Assembly (NCBI GenBank): GCA_963971285.1
Contig: OZ020264.1
Span: forward strand, 11,918,431 to 11,982,430
DNA from: Astropecten irregularis
Lineage: Eukaryota > Echinodermata > Asteroidea > Paxillosida > Astropectinidae
Length of the DNA stretch: 64,000 bases
Direction of reading: 5' to 3'
Positions within the stretch are counted from its first letter, which is position 1; each line of letters opens with the position of its first letter. The position numbers were made by a program, and so were the translations under genes. Of the stretch, positions 1-12,800 are shown one piece after another. The notes below the pieces were generated by a model. It had not been told where the DNA came from and ran no database searches. It saw only the letters and a program-made list of their open reading frames with translations.

Positions 1-62
1 CAAATCAAAAACCATTTCAAAAATCAAACAAACAAACAAATCTTTTCTAAGAAAGGACTTAC

Positions 63-3000
63 GTCAGGGAGATTGACGAATCCAAACTTCTGCGACAGGA
101 TGGAGCGATTGGTCAGCTTGACCGTTGCGATGACCGACTCGTGAATGGTGGCGTAGCCAAAGTCGATGAAATCGGTGCTGAACTCCATGTCCGAGGTGGT
201 GACCACGGCGTGAACGGAGTACAAGACAGGAGCGGTCTAGAAGGTGCAATAGAAAGGGCTTCAAAGTTGGAGCTCTGAGGCAAAATACCGGCAGAGGGGG
301 GCAATATCTAACAAGTCCTTTTACCAGCTACCACTAGACAAATACAAAAATCGAACGAATGAATCCTATGACAGGGATCCAGGTTTTGAGGCTTTGCTGG
401 TTTGAGGCTTACCTGATCGGCTACCCTGATGGTCATCGGGGCTTCCAGGACGCCGGTATCCTTGTCAAAACACGGTCCAGCCTCTTCAATCAGGTTATGC
501 CTGGAAGAACAAAGAAACGTCAAGTAAGTTTCAGTTAAATTCAGGTGAGTTTTAAATTGCAGAATTAATAAAATTTTGGATTGAAAGGAGAACAAAGAGA
601 CATTGACTGGAGCAGGATTTGAACCAGCGACCACCGAAATACCTTAGCGGTGCTCTTACCAACTGAGCTACCCAGCCGTATGTTAGTGGTGACCCTGACA
701 GATAATTGAGTATTAGTGTCATCACCAACATAGGGCTGGGTAGGGCGGTTGGTAAGAGCGCTGGTACGGTGTTCCGGAGGTCGCTGGTTTGAATCCCGCT
801 ACCATCAATTTTTCTTTGTTCACATTTCAATGACAATTAAACACGATAAGAAAGATTTTGATCGTGAAATATTTAATTTGGGCGTTTGAGAAGGCATCCT
901 TACCTGGGTAGAAACTTGAGCTGGGCCGAGAACTGGGACTGGGCCTGTATGTAGGCTGTCTTGGGCAGCAGCTCCATGTGGTTGCGCAGCTCCTTGCAGA
1001 CTTCAAACTTGATGCGTAGGGCGGTGGTGGCTCGGTTGTTGACCACGATGGCATCCTGGTACAGCCGGTCAAACATGCAGATGCGCAGGTCCACGTTCTG
1101 CCTCTCCACCCAGACCGGCACGTCGATAGCCACGGCCGTCGACTTGACGCCAATCTACCGAGAGACACCCAATAACAAACTCTCAGGGAGAGAAACTTTA
1201 ACACTGGCCAGGCCCGGCCACTGGAGAGCTAGAGCTAGTCCAGGCCTGGGCACTTCAGGCCTGTAATCCTCCTCTTGTCAGCCCTGAACTTCACTACAAA
1301 GTCAATAAAGCACGGTTTCAGGATATTGTCCATGATCAATGTGGACTCAGACTGTCCATCAGGTTTATGCCAACTATGATCCAGGACACAGCAGGGGCTT
1401 GGAGTTGATAGTTCAAGGCTGGGGATTATAGAAGCCCAAGAGCCCAGGCAAAGCCCAGGCCTGGTCTGGCTTTCCAGTTGCTGGGCTCAACCAGTATTAA
1501 AGTTTCTGTCCCATACAAATGAAACAAATTGAGCTTTTAATTAAGTTGACACGAATGAATGAATTAATTAATGATAATACAACTCTTTTTTCGTGGTGGT
1601 TTGCAAAACTTACTGAGTCCGAGAGTGGGTCCGTGAAGCGGATATCAAAGTCTACGTCCACGGCGCCGGGGATTGTGGGATTGAAGATGATCTCGAGCTT
1701 GACCGAGGAGAAGGCCTCGATCTGGCCTCCGGACACTTGACCGATTCGCATACCATCCCAGATACTGGGGTCTTCTAGGTCATCAGGGGCCAGAGTAAAT
1801 GCCTCAGTCGCTGTTTACCAAACAATAAACAATAATAATTATTGCTTTAGAGTTACATGTAGCATAAAGTGAACATTTGTGAGACATCGGGAATTAGGGA
1901 GAGAATTCGGGGCCTCGAGGTTGTCAGATGCTTACCCTCTGTGTCGTCAACGGTGATGGTGACCACACCTGACTTCTTACTCCTCGCCGAGAGCGGTTCT
2001 TTAATAACTTCTCTGGCAGCTAGATCTCCATCTGAAATGACAAATCCACCAAGAAAAATATTTTTTTATTAAAAGGAGTCGAGGAGCCAATAGTATAATT
2101 AATTCTAACCTTCCTGAATACCACAATACACCACAGTGTGGTTTGTGTGGTAATGCTTGGTTTATGGTCCAGCCCATCTGTGGAGACTGTAGTAGTGTGT
2201 GGTAAGCAGCTCTTGTCATGTGTGGTAGGTGCAGAGGGTTAGGGCTTTAACGTCATCCTGATTATTACAAGATAGACAATTGTGTGGAAAGCTGGATTAA
2301 AGAGACAGACTGTCCTGTCTACGTGCTGAGCAGTCTCACTGCAATGCACGGCACACCAGACAGTTGAGCTTGTGACACCGGCCTATGATTTTTTGCGTCT
2401 AAAATTTTAGTGCAAATTGTCCAACAATGCATTTGATCCTACCTGCTGCGGCACCTTGCTGCTCCTCTTGCTTGGGTTCAGCCTCCACTCCTTTCTCTTG
2501 CTCGGCGATCGTAGCGTCGGGCTCTTTGGACGTGTCAGGTCGCACGCTGAGATCGGCAGTAGTCTGCATTATAACAGAAACCAAAACTAGATTAGAATTT
2601 GGGAATAATCACTGGCTGGCCCACAACCATAACATCTTTAGGCCATAGTAGCTAATGTACCCTGTTGGGTCTTATAGTAGGACTCCGAAATGATTTGCAA
2701 GATATATTTGCAAATTTTCAAACAATTTCTCGATTTGCTTCTCATCAGCTATTTAAGGGTAAAATCTGAATTTGAGACAGATTTGAACTCACCAGTCGTC
2801 CAAGAGAGGTTCCGGCTGATGTCAACGTGTTTCGCTTCATACCTAAAATAAAATAAAATAAATGTGTAATTTGGAAAGAGAGATAAACTTGAATACCGGT
2901 CGGGCCAAGCCGCTGAAAAGTTAGGCCAGGCCTGGGCTTTGCCTGGGCTCTTGGGCTTCTATAATCCCCAGCCTTGAACTATCAACTCCAAGCCCCTGCT

Positions 3001-6000
3001 GTGTCCTGGATCATAGTTTGCGCTGACTTGATCGATGAGTGAAATCGACCCCAGGAAAAAACAGACAGAGTCCAACCTGAGCTACATGGAACCAGTGTGA
3101 ACAAGAATTCTGATCCCATTTGGGTAAAATCGGATCCTGTGTGAATGCAACTCTTACCAGTGATCTTGATGAATTCAAACTGGGTTCCCTTAGCGCCCTT
3201 GTTGCTCAGGGTGATGGTTTTCTTCAGCGTCTCGCCGATAACTTGAGTCCCGAAATCCACGCTGTCCGTATCCACCGATAACTACAAATAAATATTCAAT
3301 TGTCTTGGTTCACTTTTCAATTACTTAATCCAGTCAGTTTCACTTGATTAAAAAGCCCAATTTCTGTGCCAAAAACAAAATGGGGAGACAACTTGATTCT
3401 AATGTCAAAAATGTGTATGTAGGTAACACAGAAATTATGGTCGTTTGTTGAAATCAGCTTTGTGAAGCCGTCGTAACAAACTTACGTCGCATTTCTTGGT
3501 TGAGCAGTTGACGGGAACACAGAACGGGCCCGTCTGCGTCAGAAACTGAACCTCGCCAACTAAATCTTCATTGATCTGAAAGACAAACGTGGGTGAAAAA
3601 CAATCAAGTTATCTAGTAGACAGAGAATATTGAAATTCTACAACAAATTTGATTGAAATTAGGGCCCTTTTCCAAACGTCGGCTTTGGCTCAGGCTCCAG
3701 CTCCAGCTCTGTCATCCATATGCTGAAAATATAGGTTGTTGTTTTTCATTGAAGCTGAAGCTCTGTTTTCCTTTTCAAACCAAAGAATCTACTTCCGAGC
3801 TGCAGCACAAAGCCTCTATTTTAATACCCGTTATTTTAGAATGGATTCTTGAAATGAAGCCGAAGCCGGAGCTGGAGCCAAAGCCTGAGCCAAGGTTGGA
3901 AAAGAGCCTTCCAGCGCTATGCTACACTTTCCTCTGTCCATTTGAAAACTGAGATAATGCTATGCGTTGACCATCAAAAGCAATACGTTAGGTATGCAAT
4001 CCATCCTCTCTTTCTAATCAAAATAGCGCCCCCGTGGGTTTGCGCACAAAGACACTCACCATTGGTTTGAACGTGACGAGCATTTCGCAGCTCATCCCAG
4101 CCGACATCTGACCTGGAGGATCAAACCTACAATCACAAAGAACAAAACAAAATCAATCCACTGTGTATCTCAGATATTTCTGACAAAATATTTCTTTTCA
4201 GACTGTTAAAAACTCTGCTCCCAGAGATTCAAGTCTACCAGGAGCACAGACCAAGGACATTGTTACTGAATGGAAAACAGATAAGATGAGAAAGCATTTC
4301 CAAATGAGCAACTTACTGCAAGTCGATGAAGTCCTTGAGGTGCTCTGAGAGATCAACCAGCTTGATGAAGTTGACACTGTAGGACACATTGGTCAGAATC
4401 ACCTTCTTCTTGTACGACTTCCCCACATCAAAATCCTAAATCCACAAAAAATGTTGAAAGTTGTATAAAAAAGGACAATGAACTTTAATATTGGCCAGGC
4501 CCAGCCAATATAAAGCCTGGCCAGGCCTGGGCCTTCAGGCCTAAAAACCTCCTCTTGTCTGCCCTGAAATTCACCACAATAGAGCTGCTTAAAATCAATC
4601 AAGCCTGGTTTCTGGATACTGTTCATGATCAATGTGGACAATCTGTCAATCAGGTTTATGATCCAGGACCAAGGGGCAAAGCCCAGGCCTGGTCTGGTAA
4701 TTTCAGTATTAACATTTCTCTCCCTATTAAAGTGATTTTCCACAAGGCTGGGGATTGTAGAATCCCAAGACTCCAGGCAAAACCCAGGCCTGGCCAGGCT
4801 TCTCAGTGGCTGGGTCTGACCATTATTAAAGTTTCTCTACCAATTAAATGATTATGGAAATCAAAAATTTGAATCTGGTGCAGATCGTGGCTGCCCCTTA
4901 CCTTGAAGTGGATGACATCAGGCTTGCTGTAGAAGGGACATCCTTTGAATTCCTTTCCGGCCGCCACCTGTTTACGGACGATCCCAGCGCGGTGTTTGTC
5001 CAGGGCCGCTGCCATCATCTCACGTTCCATCTTGCTGGAGTACTTGAGGGTGTAGCTCGATTCCTCCTCCTTAGGAACCTTGTAGGTCTTGTGCTGCTGA
5101 TTCCAGAGTCCTTCAAACTCAGGCTTGGCCAGTTCGTCCTTGCGATCCTCACTGTCGCTGCCTCCCCGCTCGTCTCGGCTGGTGGCGCCGTACGGACTGA
5201 AGCCGTCGTCATCGTCCGAGGAGATGTCGGCTCCCACCAGCTTGGCCGAGCTAGGTTTCTGAAGTCAGAAGGAGAGAGGATAGAAAGAAAGATGTGAGCC
5301 AAGAGATCCTCCCTAAACAGCTTCATAGCTCAAGACTCGGGATAATAGAAGCGCAAGAGCCCAGGCAAAGCCCAGGCTCCATTAAGTGGCTGGGCCTGAC
5401 CAGTATTGAAGTTTCTCTCCCTAAACATTTCTTGCTAATGGGCTGTGGAAAACGACAAAATTAGAAGAGAAAGGTGGACTGCCTTACCGGTACGGCAGCT
5501 TCTTCGATGTCGGCGCTGTATTCCATGGACGAGGACCCGCTGTACTCCCTGATGATGCGAGCCTTGCGCTTGGGTCGGGTCACCCGCTTGGCCCGGTCCC
5601 GCTTGGCATCGGGCCAGAGCTGTGGGTACATGGCCTGACGTTTCTTCATCTGACGCTCCTCACGCAGGAGGTGGGAGAGTAGCTCAGCCTGCCTCTCCTT
5701 CTGACTAGCCTCGTGTTGCCTTAAAAACAACAACAAAGATACACCATTTATCTCTCTTTGTCTCTCAGTTGAGGGCCGATTTCATGAAACATTATGATTA
5801 ATCGTTAAAAGTTAAGTTATTGAGAAGTGAACAAACAACATTTTACTGGAGCGGGATTTGAGCCAGTGATCTCCGGAATACCATAACAGAGCTCTTCCAA
5901 CTGAGCTATCCAGCCCTATGGTGGCAGTTTCCCAAATGGTCAATTATCTTTGTTTACTTGGAGAAGCCATGAAACCACTCATATACCACTATATCCCAAG

Positions 6001-8747
6001 GATCATTTAAGATAAGCGCAGCATTAGTAATGCTGCAACCTGATATCTTCATAAACACAAGGGAAACTCACTGGATTAAATTCAAGTTATTGAGAAGTGA
6101 ACCAAGAAAACTTGACTGGAGAGGGATTATTGTTTTAATAATATTTTTGAACGTACTGTTTCTCCTGTTCAAACTGCTGAAGTCTCTGCTCTCTTAGCAT
6201 GACCTCCTCTGCATTCTCTCCAGACGCTTCCAGGCCTTCCCTATCCTGCTCCAGGGCCTCGCGCTCCTGGCGAGCCAGAAAGCGACTCCTCGCCTGTAGT
6301 GCCCTCAGATTCTCCTGCGAAGACAGAAAAAATTACGACAGTGACCACTCAGCGTACAAGATCTAAAAGAAAAACTGATAGAAATTTGAAGTTAACATTG
6401 CAGTTTCATAAAAAATGAGAAATCACCTCTCAGAATCCGAAATGACTTTAATACTGGTCAGGCCCAGCCACTGAAAAGCCAGAACAGGTCTGGGGTCGAT
6501 TTCACAAAGTCCTACAATCGATTGTAACACGATTTAGGAAGGATAACCCATCGTATCCTACGTAGGGCTGCAATGCATCATAAGTCGTAAGATTGAAACT
6601 AAATTATGATGAGTTTGGTAAAATCATCCCAAGGTTTTTTAGAGCCTTGGCCCAACTAGAATTCAAAGTTTCTCTCCCTTACCCTGTTAGAGGAGACGTC
6701 GTTCCTCAGATTCAGTAGGGTCTTGACTCTCTGGTCCATGTGGTTCTTCACTCTTTCCTCTTCATCAGCTTCCTTCTGGCGGACCCTGACAGAGGTCAAC
6801 AAATATTTTTAAAAGAAGGATTCAAGAGTTTGTACAAAGAAGACACAATGATATACCTCAGAATTTCACGTATAAAATGCAACGCTTTTTTCGCTGTTTT
6901 CTACTGTTTCTAATGATCAATTGAGCTGAAAACTTCACAGGTTTGTTTTTATTCCATGACAAATCAAAATATATGAACAGACCACAACTGTTCAAAGTCC
7001 AATATGAGCAAAACTGCGTTCACCGTAGGATTTTAGAACTACTGATAAGATGTTTTGATGAACCTACTTGGCAACGGTTTCTTTCAGGTACTTAGCCGCA
7101 GCTTCTCGCGATCGTCTCGCTGCACTCATGGCCTGACGGTGTTTACGATCTCGCTCCCGGAGTGCCGCCATGTGGTCCCTGTCAAGAAAAGAAAAGAAGT
7201 GTCATTACAACATCTATGAGGGCACCTTCAGTCAAAGGAATAGAAATAGAAAACATCCAGAACAAAATATACAATTAATCACCCTATCTGACGTACCTTT
7301 CCCTGTTCCGGCGTCTCCTGTCAGCCTGGACTACCTTGATGGTCTCCTTCCGGGCGCGCTGCATGACGTTCTCCGCTCTCTCGTGCTCCAGTCGTTCCTC
7401 CTGGTTCTCTAGGTCTTCCTCCGCCAGGATGAACTTCCCTTGCTCCAGCTCGGCCTTGGAGAGCTGCAATCTACCGGAGGAGAGAGAAACAAAACAGTTG
7501 TTGAAAAGTGAACAAAGAATTGACTGGAGTGGGAGTCGAACCACCGATCTCCGGAATACTGTTCAAGCGCTCTTGCCAACAGAGCTATTCAGCCTTATTC
7601 ACAACCATCACATAACAATTGGAAAAGGTACAGAGGAGGTTGACTCTAAGGTAAAGAGGAGCTTGAGATAGGAGGTAGGCAAATTAATCATCAAGACAAG
7701 AACTCACTCTGCTTGGTTCAGCCTCTCCTGGATCTGTTTCTCCAAGTCGCCCTCGGCCACGAGCTCCTTGTCCAGCTTGGTCAGCTTGCTGCGTAGCCGA
7801 TGGACGTTGGCCATGTTTCCTTGCTCCTCGCTCTGGTCCAGCTGCTCGATGACGTGCTCCTTTTCCATCTCCAGGGCTTCCAGCTTGGTGCGGCATTTCT
7901 TTAGCTCCTCCCTGGAGGCAAACGAGAGAGGAAGGAAGGCATCAGTGACCAGCCGCAAGCAACCCCGAGATGCTCAGAGAGCTGGTAGAGATTCTAACTG
8001 AGACTATGCTCTTGATTGCCCTGGTTGTGACCTTAACGGCAACAAGCCACCCCGAGATGCTCAGAGAGAAGGCATGGATCCTAACTGAGGCTATGGTGTC
8101 TACTGCCCCGGTTGTGGCCTTACCACTCCCAAGACATTCACGTTATCAACTAATAAGATCCTTGGACAAGCACTCTACATACCTTGTGGTCTGTACAATG
8201 TGCTCACTCTCCAGTACCTGCCCTGCCAGGTTATCAAGATGTCGGCGCAGGGCAAGCATACGGAGCTTCTCGTGGCGGGTGAACTTCTGTTTGGCTGATG
8301 ACGGCCGGTCACTACCCTGTTCGCTGAGACTCTCCTCGGGCCTGAAGAGGAGAGAAAATTACATACTTAAAATACAGAATACTTTCTACAGAATGCACAT
8401 GACAGCGCACAGCAGAAAACAATCAAGGTTAGCCTAGAAATTTGTCGCTGACTGATTAAGCACCGAAAGCCTTGCTTACGGATTACATGAAATTGTGGGC
8501 CGTGGACCCTAGCCCCAACATACCCTGTCAGTGAAGTGTCATCACTCTGTGACCACATCTCGGGGTCGCTCTCATACTCCAGAGGTCCCTCACTAGACTC
8601 CATCCACTGACGGGTCTCTGGCCCTCCTCCGCTGGCCCCAGCCTCAAACCCACCAGGGGACTGCAGGTCATCCCCGTCAGGGCTGGGGCTATCATCCAGG
8701 ATGAAACTGTCTCCGTCTTGATTCGGGAGGGTCAATTGTTGCGACAT
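63..8747 (-). CDS. CFAP74: Cilia- and flagella-associated protein 74 (CFAP74), 3' part off-window
   Basis: CFAP74 orthologues are structural proteins of the central-pair apparatus (C1d projection) of motile 9+2 cilia. Coding exons in transcript order: 8524-8747, 8183-8341, 7708-7911, 7297-7470, 7068-7178, 6683-6785, 6157-6314, 5488-5719, 4902-5258, 4317-4435, 4060-4126, 3486-3575, 3158-3281, 2793-2842, 2443-2563, 1936-2031, 1614-1810, 904-1154, 413-500, 63-236. They sum to 3099 nt, exactly 1033 codons, with no stop, and end at a GTAAGT donor, so the gene continues left of base 1. Residues 1-75 are acidic and Ser/Asp rich. About 75-440 are charged and coiled-coil-like, including EEQGNMANVHRL. 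Then come GLWNQQHKTYKVPKEEE and, from about residue 566, ASH/MSP-like beta domains with DFDVGKSYKKK, FDPPGQMSAGMSCE and VDFGTQVIGE. These closely match vertebrate CFAP74. The ATG at 8747 is the first in its exon, which begins near 8759. Exon edges are inferred from splice signals and phase. Confidence 0.93.
570..850. repeat. tRNA-derived SINE, two copies head to head
   Basis: Defines the SINE family. The head carries tRNA-like promoter boxes (TAGCTCAGTTGGTAGAG, box A type; GGTTCGAATCC, box B type). The tail contains TTTCTTTGTTCACTTTTCAA and CTTGTGGTTATTTGATGATT. A flank motif, GGTTTCATGGCTTCTGACTG, precedes the head. Here a minus copy (about 570-715) and a plus copy (about 722-845) face each other in a CFAP74 intron. 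Confidence 0.75.
1199..1502. repeat. IR8 intronic repeat
   Basis: Defines IR8: contains GTGTCCTGGATCATAGTTGG, ATTGATCATGGACAGTATCC and runs of GCCTGGGCTTTGCCTGGGC. Other copies: 2895-3042, 5330-5425, 14636-14770, 15055-15155, 15395-15585. Confidence 0.65.
3660..3908. repeat. FB6 fold-back element with GGCTCC-rich arms
   Basis: Defines FB6: about 240 bp, starts GGGCCCTTTTCCAAACCTCG and ends with its reverse complement. The arms contain short GGCTCC/GGCTCA repeats and the centre has TCATCCATATGCTGAAAAT. Located in a CFAP74 intron. Confidence 0.7.
4485..4840. repeat. IR8 repeat, two parts in tandem
   Basis: Two IR8 pieces, both with CAGGCCTGG tracts, in the CFAP74 intron between exons 4902 and 4435. 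Confidence 0.65.
5812..6060 (-). repeat. tRNA-derived SINE copy
   Basis: Tail, tRNA-like head and 5' flank are all present on the minus strand, in CFAP74 intron 8. A short second tail fragment follows at 6083-6126, just before the exon ending at 6157. Confidence 0.7.
7495..7610 (-). repeat. tRNA-derived SINE copy, head only
   Basis: Minus-strand tRNA-like head with box B GGTTCGACTCC, within 25 bp of the CFAP74 exon 7297-7470 acceptor. Confidence 0.6.
7963..8135. repeat. Two-copy tandem repeat, period about 87 bp
   Basis: CCCCGAGATGCTCAGAGAG occurs at 7963 and 8050, followed in both copies by similar CTAACTGAG...CTATG and CCCTGGTTGTGACCTTA-type sequence. It lies in a CFAP74 intron. Confidence 0.65.
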
Positions 8748-8854
8748 CCTTCAATCTTACTGTTGGTTACTTTATTATTGTTAATACTGTCTACCTGGAA
8801 AGGAATGATTTATCAAATAAATTTGGTTAATCTAATTGAATTTATCATTAACGT

Positions 8855-9030
8855 CTGCATCTACCACACAAGACAGGAGCTGCTTACCACACATTACCAC
8901 AGTCGCCGCAGCGGGAACTGGATCATAAACCAAATATTACCAAATAAACCACACTATGGTGTATTGTGGGATTCAGGATACCACACTTGCCATAGCACAG
9001 GGAAAAAACGTGTGTGGTAAAATGTGGTAA
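8855..9030. repeat. R9 repeat (TGTGGTA-rich)
   Basis: Defines R9: many TGTGGTA/TACCACA units with AACTGGATCATAAACCAAAT. Other copies: 2100-2235, 17555-17660, 55990-56155. Lies between CFAP74's likely leader exon and first coding exon. Confidence 0.55.
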
Positions 9031-9635
9031 TAGAGCACTGTCTTTGATTTGAGTTTGACTTTCCGAAAATAAGCAAGCAAAAAATGTGAAAACAAATTCC
9101 AAGTGTTTGTCACTTGCACTGCCATTGGCTCTAGACTAAGGTGGGCAATACTCCCAATAGCGCTAAAAATAGCACCGGATCTCAGACAAACATTGCAATC
9201 ATGCACACTACGAGTAAGTCACGTGTGTGAGACAATGTTTGTCTGACATTCGGGGATTTTGTGACGTCATAAGTGCAGAGCACTATCCTTGACAGTTCGG
9301 GACCCCTGTCTGCTTTTATCATTCATGATATGCACAGCAACGCGCAGCGGAACGTAGGCCACACTATCTGCCAGTTGCAGTGCCAGTCATTCTGGCGTGT
9401 GATAAAAACACAGGGCTACCATAAAAAGCCCTTGTATCAACGTGACGGCTGAGTGACATGGCTGGGTTTTTCTGTGTTTATTTTTACAACCCAAATAAAT
9501 GGGCAATACTTTAGTGGAAAACATGCAACAAAAAGCTTAAACAACAGGCAAACTGAGACGGCAGTCAAGCGAAAATAATCAATGCATTTGAAGAAGAGAA
9601 CCTTAGGATGATTCTAGAAAAGAATTTATACGTAC

Positions 9636-9740
9636 ATCGGCTGGAATCGGAATGTTTTTCGAGTTAAAATCTTCACAATATTTTTTGACAAATCGTCTCC
9701 TTGCACAGCGCCATCTTCGTCCGGAACGTCCTAGCAACAA
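9636..9740 (-). other. CFAP74: Probable 5' UTR exon of CFAP74
   Basis: On the minus strand a strong donor (GTACGT) lies just below 9636. The next downstream acceptor, CCAACAG, ends at 8760, just before the exon holding the CFAP74 ATG. The segment 9636 to about 9740 would be a noncoding first exon, with an intron of about 0.9 kb that carries an R9 repeat. The upper edge (start site) is not defined by the sequence. It contains AAGATGGCG on the minus strand at 9709-9717, a YY1-type element typical of positions near start sites. Confidence 0.4.
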
Positions 9741-9866
9741 GTTAAATGGTTGGCGCTGCCACGGCTATAGAGGGCGCTATGACCATTTTACGGTCGATTA
9801 ATTAATCTGCACATGGTTAAAAAACACACACGTGTGGTTCACAAGTTGAAGTCCGAAGACGATAAA
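9637..9866. promoter_or_regulatory. Shared bidirectional promoter of CFAP74 (minus) and NOC2L (plus)
   Basis: The two genes are transcribed away from each other, with only about 130 bp between the likely CFAP74 first exon and the NOC2L ATG. The segment holds CCTAGCAAC at 9730-9738 (one half of an RFX X-box, the motif typical of cilia genes), a YY1-type AAGATGGCG (minus, 9709-9717), and the E-box CACGTG at 9829-9834, 32 bp before the NOC2L ATG. It also has AGAGGGCGCTAT near 9769-9780, resembling a CTCF core. The motifs are seen directly. Their function is inferred. Confidence 0.6.
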
Positions 9867-12800
9867 ATGCCGAAAAACAAGTCAAAGTAAGTGGAAGATT
9901 TATCCGATTACAATTTTTTGGCGACCAATCGAGACAATCCATGCATTCGATTGAAGTAAGGTTACGATTTGGAGTGATTTTGAGAAGGATGTCGCAACAC
10001 GAGAAGGACATTTCTAATTCAATAAAATTTCTTTTGCAGCGTTATACAAAGACATTCAATAAGTTGTTTATTTCCGACACCTGTGGTTATTGCCCGATTC
10101 CCATGCACAAACCTTACGAATATTATCTGAAAATGTCAGATTTGTTTTACTGCTTACTTTTATCCACTTAAATTCGCAAATAACCATCATGATTGTATTT
10201 TTGGTGCCTGCCACCATTTGTTGATAAGTTGGTGATTGTAAACATGAATTGTATTGTAAAGTCTAATTGTTGTTAATTGTGAATTGTGTTAAACTGTTAA
10301 TATATAGTAAAAATAGGGATCAGTGTTCAGGGAATTAGGGGCATGTAAAAACGAAAGTATTTCACGATTTGACTCCAGGAAAAAGATTGAGGACATGTCA
10401 GCAGAGGAGATGATGGCTGTCTCGGACTCTGACTCCGGCGACGACCTCTCCGACCTGGATGAGGAGATTGATGCTGATCTCCATGGCGATGATCTCCAAG
10501 ATGACGATGCAGAGGAGGAGGAGGAAGATGAAGATGGAGAGGATGACAGTTTTGGCGATGATGAAGAAGAGGAAGAAGATGATGATGACCTTGAAGATGA
10601 TGATGATCAGTTGGATGATGAGGCAGAAAGTGAACCAACTCTCCCTGGGTCAGTTAATCATCTCTTTACTAAATATTAACGGCATTCTCGGAGGTTACAG
10701 GGATGAGATTTCTCAGATTTTTATCCGATTTCAGTTGTTGTTTTTATGGAGGGTTAGATTTTAATCAAACACTTTCTACCCCTCCAGCCAAAAGATGAGC
10801 AAGCACAAGCAATCGCTGGAGAAACTCAAGGAAATGGACCCGGAGTTCTACAAGTTCCTGCAAGAGAACGACCAGGAGCTGCTGGCGTTTGACGACTCCG
10901 ACGAAGACCTGAGCAGTGACGAAGAAGGTGCCGTCCACGAACTCCCAGACAAACTTGAGGTGAGCAATTCGCAAGGGACTCTGGGGTTAATTTCACGAAG
11001 CCCTACGATCGATCGTAACTCAAGTTATGAAGGATAACCTATCGTATCCCAGGACTTCTACGTGGGGCTGCAATGCATCATAAGTCTTACGATTGATAGT
11101 AGGTTACGATGAGTTTGGTGAAATCGACCTCTGGAGGACAAATTCAATCATCAATTTGTGTCAAAGCTCAGTCGAAAGTTGAAATGTCATTGTTTGTTGA
11201 CTAACTCTTCTTGGGAGCAGATAGATAGCGATGAGGAGGATTTTGTTGACGAGGACGAAAAGGTGCGGCCCCCTCGTGGAGAAGGGAAGGACGTTACATT
11301 GGCGATGGTGGAAAAATGGCGGACACAACTACAGGTATGTCACTATAAAACTACCCCTTCCTAACCCCCGCCCAAAAAATGGACTTGGGATAGAATTGTG
11401 GGTAATATGGTTGATAAAATGGCCGAGAATTACGTACACAATAATAAATAGTATGATTAATCCTGTCAGCTTCCCTTGTGGTTATTTGATGATTAATAAA
11501 TAAACATTGTTACACTAATAATTTATTTCAAAGTTTGTAGCATTTCATATAAGATAGAGCTTGCTATTTAGACAAATCTTTGAAGCGTTTACGTCACACG
11601 CCCACATTGATCGTTTCATTACAGGCCAACTCTCTCAACAGTCTGCACGAGGTGGTGAAAGCGTTTCGAGCGGCCGTAAAACAGATATCATCTGATGAGG
11701 AAGGCAGCAAGTATCGGGTGGAAGGCAGTGGAGGTAGGGCGAACCCCTTGTCTGTTTTTCCTTCGGGTTGTTCGTCTGATTGTCTGTTTTAATGATCAAG
11801 TGCAGGAATTTATAATTAATGCTTGGTTGGGACTTAAAAAGTGCTATCATACTTTGGTAAAGTTGATAGAACAGCTGCGGTCTGTTCATAATTTGATTTG
11901 TCATGGAATAAAAACAAACCTGTGAAATTTTCAGCTCAATTGATCATTGAAAACAGCAGAAAACAGAAAAAAAAATGTTTCAGTTGTACGCGAAATTCTG
12001 AGGTAATTGTAAAGTTTTTATCTCGGAGATCAAAACTGCTTAGCACACAAATTTGCTAACCATGAAATTTCCATCTTATAGTAAAAACAGGATTAACAAC
12101 CAAATTTCCATGTGTTGTGTATCACTTGTGATTGTTCTTTGGCTGTTGTTCGCTGACCATGAATATCAAATGGAATGTTAAATGGTGGTTTGTTTTATTG
12201 AGCTAGACATTTTTGTGCTAAGCATTTTGTTTGTGCTTAACAACTCACCGTTAATCTTGCCGGTCGTTTCTTTTCCCAGTGTTTAATGCCATCGTCAGCC
12301 TATGTCTGAAGCACATACACCCTACTCTACAACAAATCCTGGCCATACAGGACAAGCCCATAAAAAAGTAAGTATTGCCCCAAGAAAATTAATCATCAAA
12401 ATCACACATATTTAGGACGTCAATTTCATATTTCAAAAATCAAACACTTGTCTTTTGGGAAAATCCTGAATTCAGTACCGCTTACAGAAATAGTGACCAG
12501 GAAATCTCTTTCGCTTTTGTGATATTTTGATTGTCAAATGCAGCGAACACTGCAAGAACCACAGAAATTGTCTGTTGAAATAGTTGTTCGTTATTGAGAA
12601 TAAACAACAATATTCAGGGTGTTTTGTTTGAAAAAATGGGAGCCAAGGATGATGTTCGGTATTGGCAAATGTTTGGTGTGGCGGTGTTTGTTATTACAGC
12701 GACATTTCATTGTATCATTCTTTCTTTTTGTTACACGCTTGTAGGAGAAATCTGCCATCCACTTCGAAAAGATGGACGCAGGTCCAAGCAACCATTAAGA

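Noticed and set aside
10327..10638. His/Pro-rich open frame on the minus strand
   Set aside because: Shadow of the Asp/Glu-rich NOC2L exon 2.
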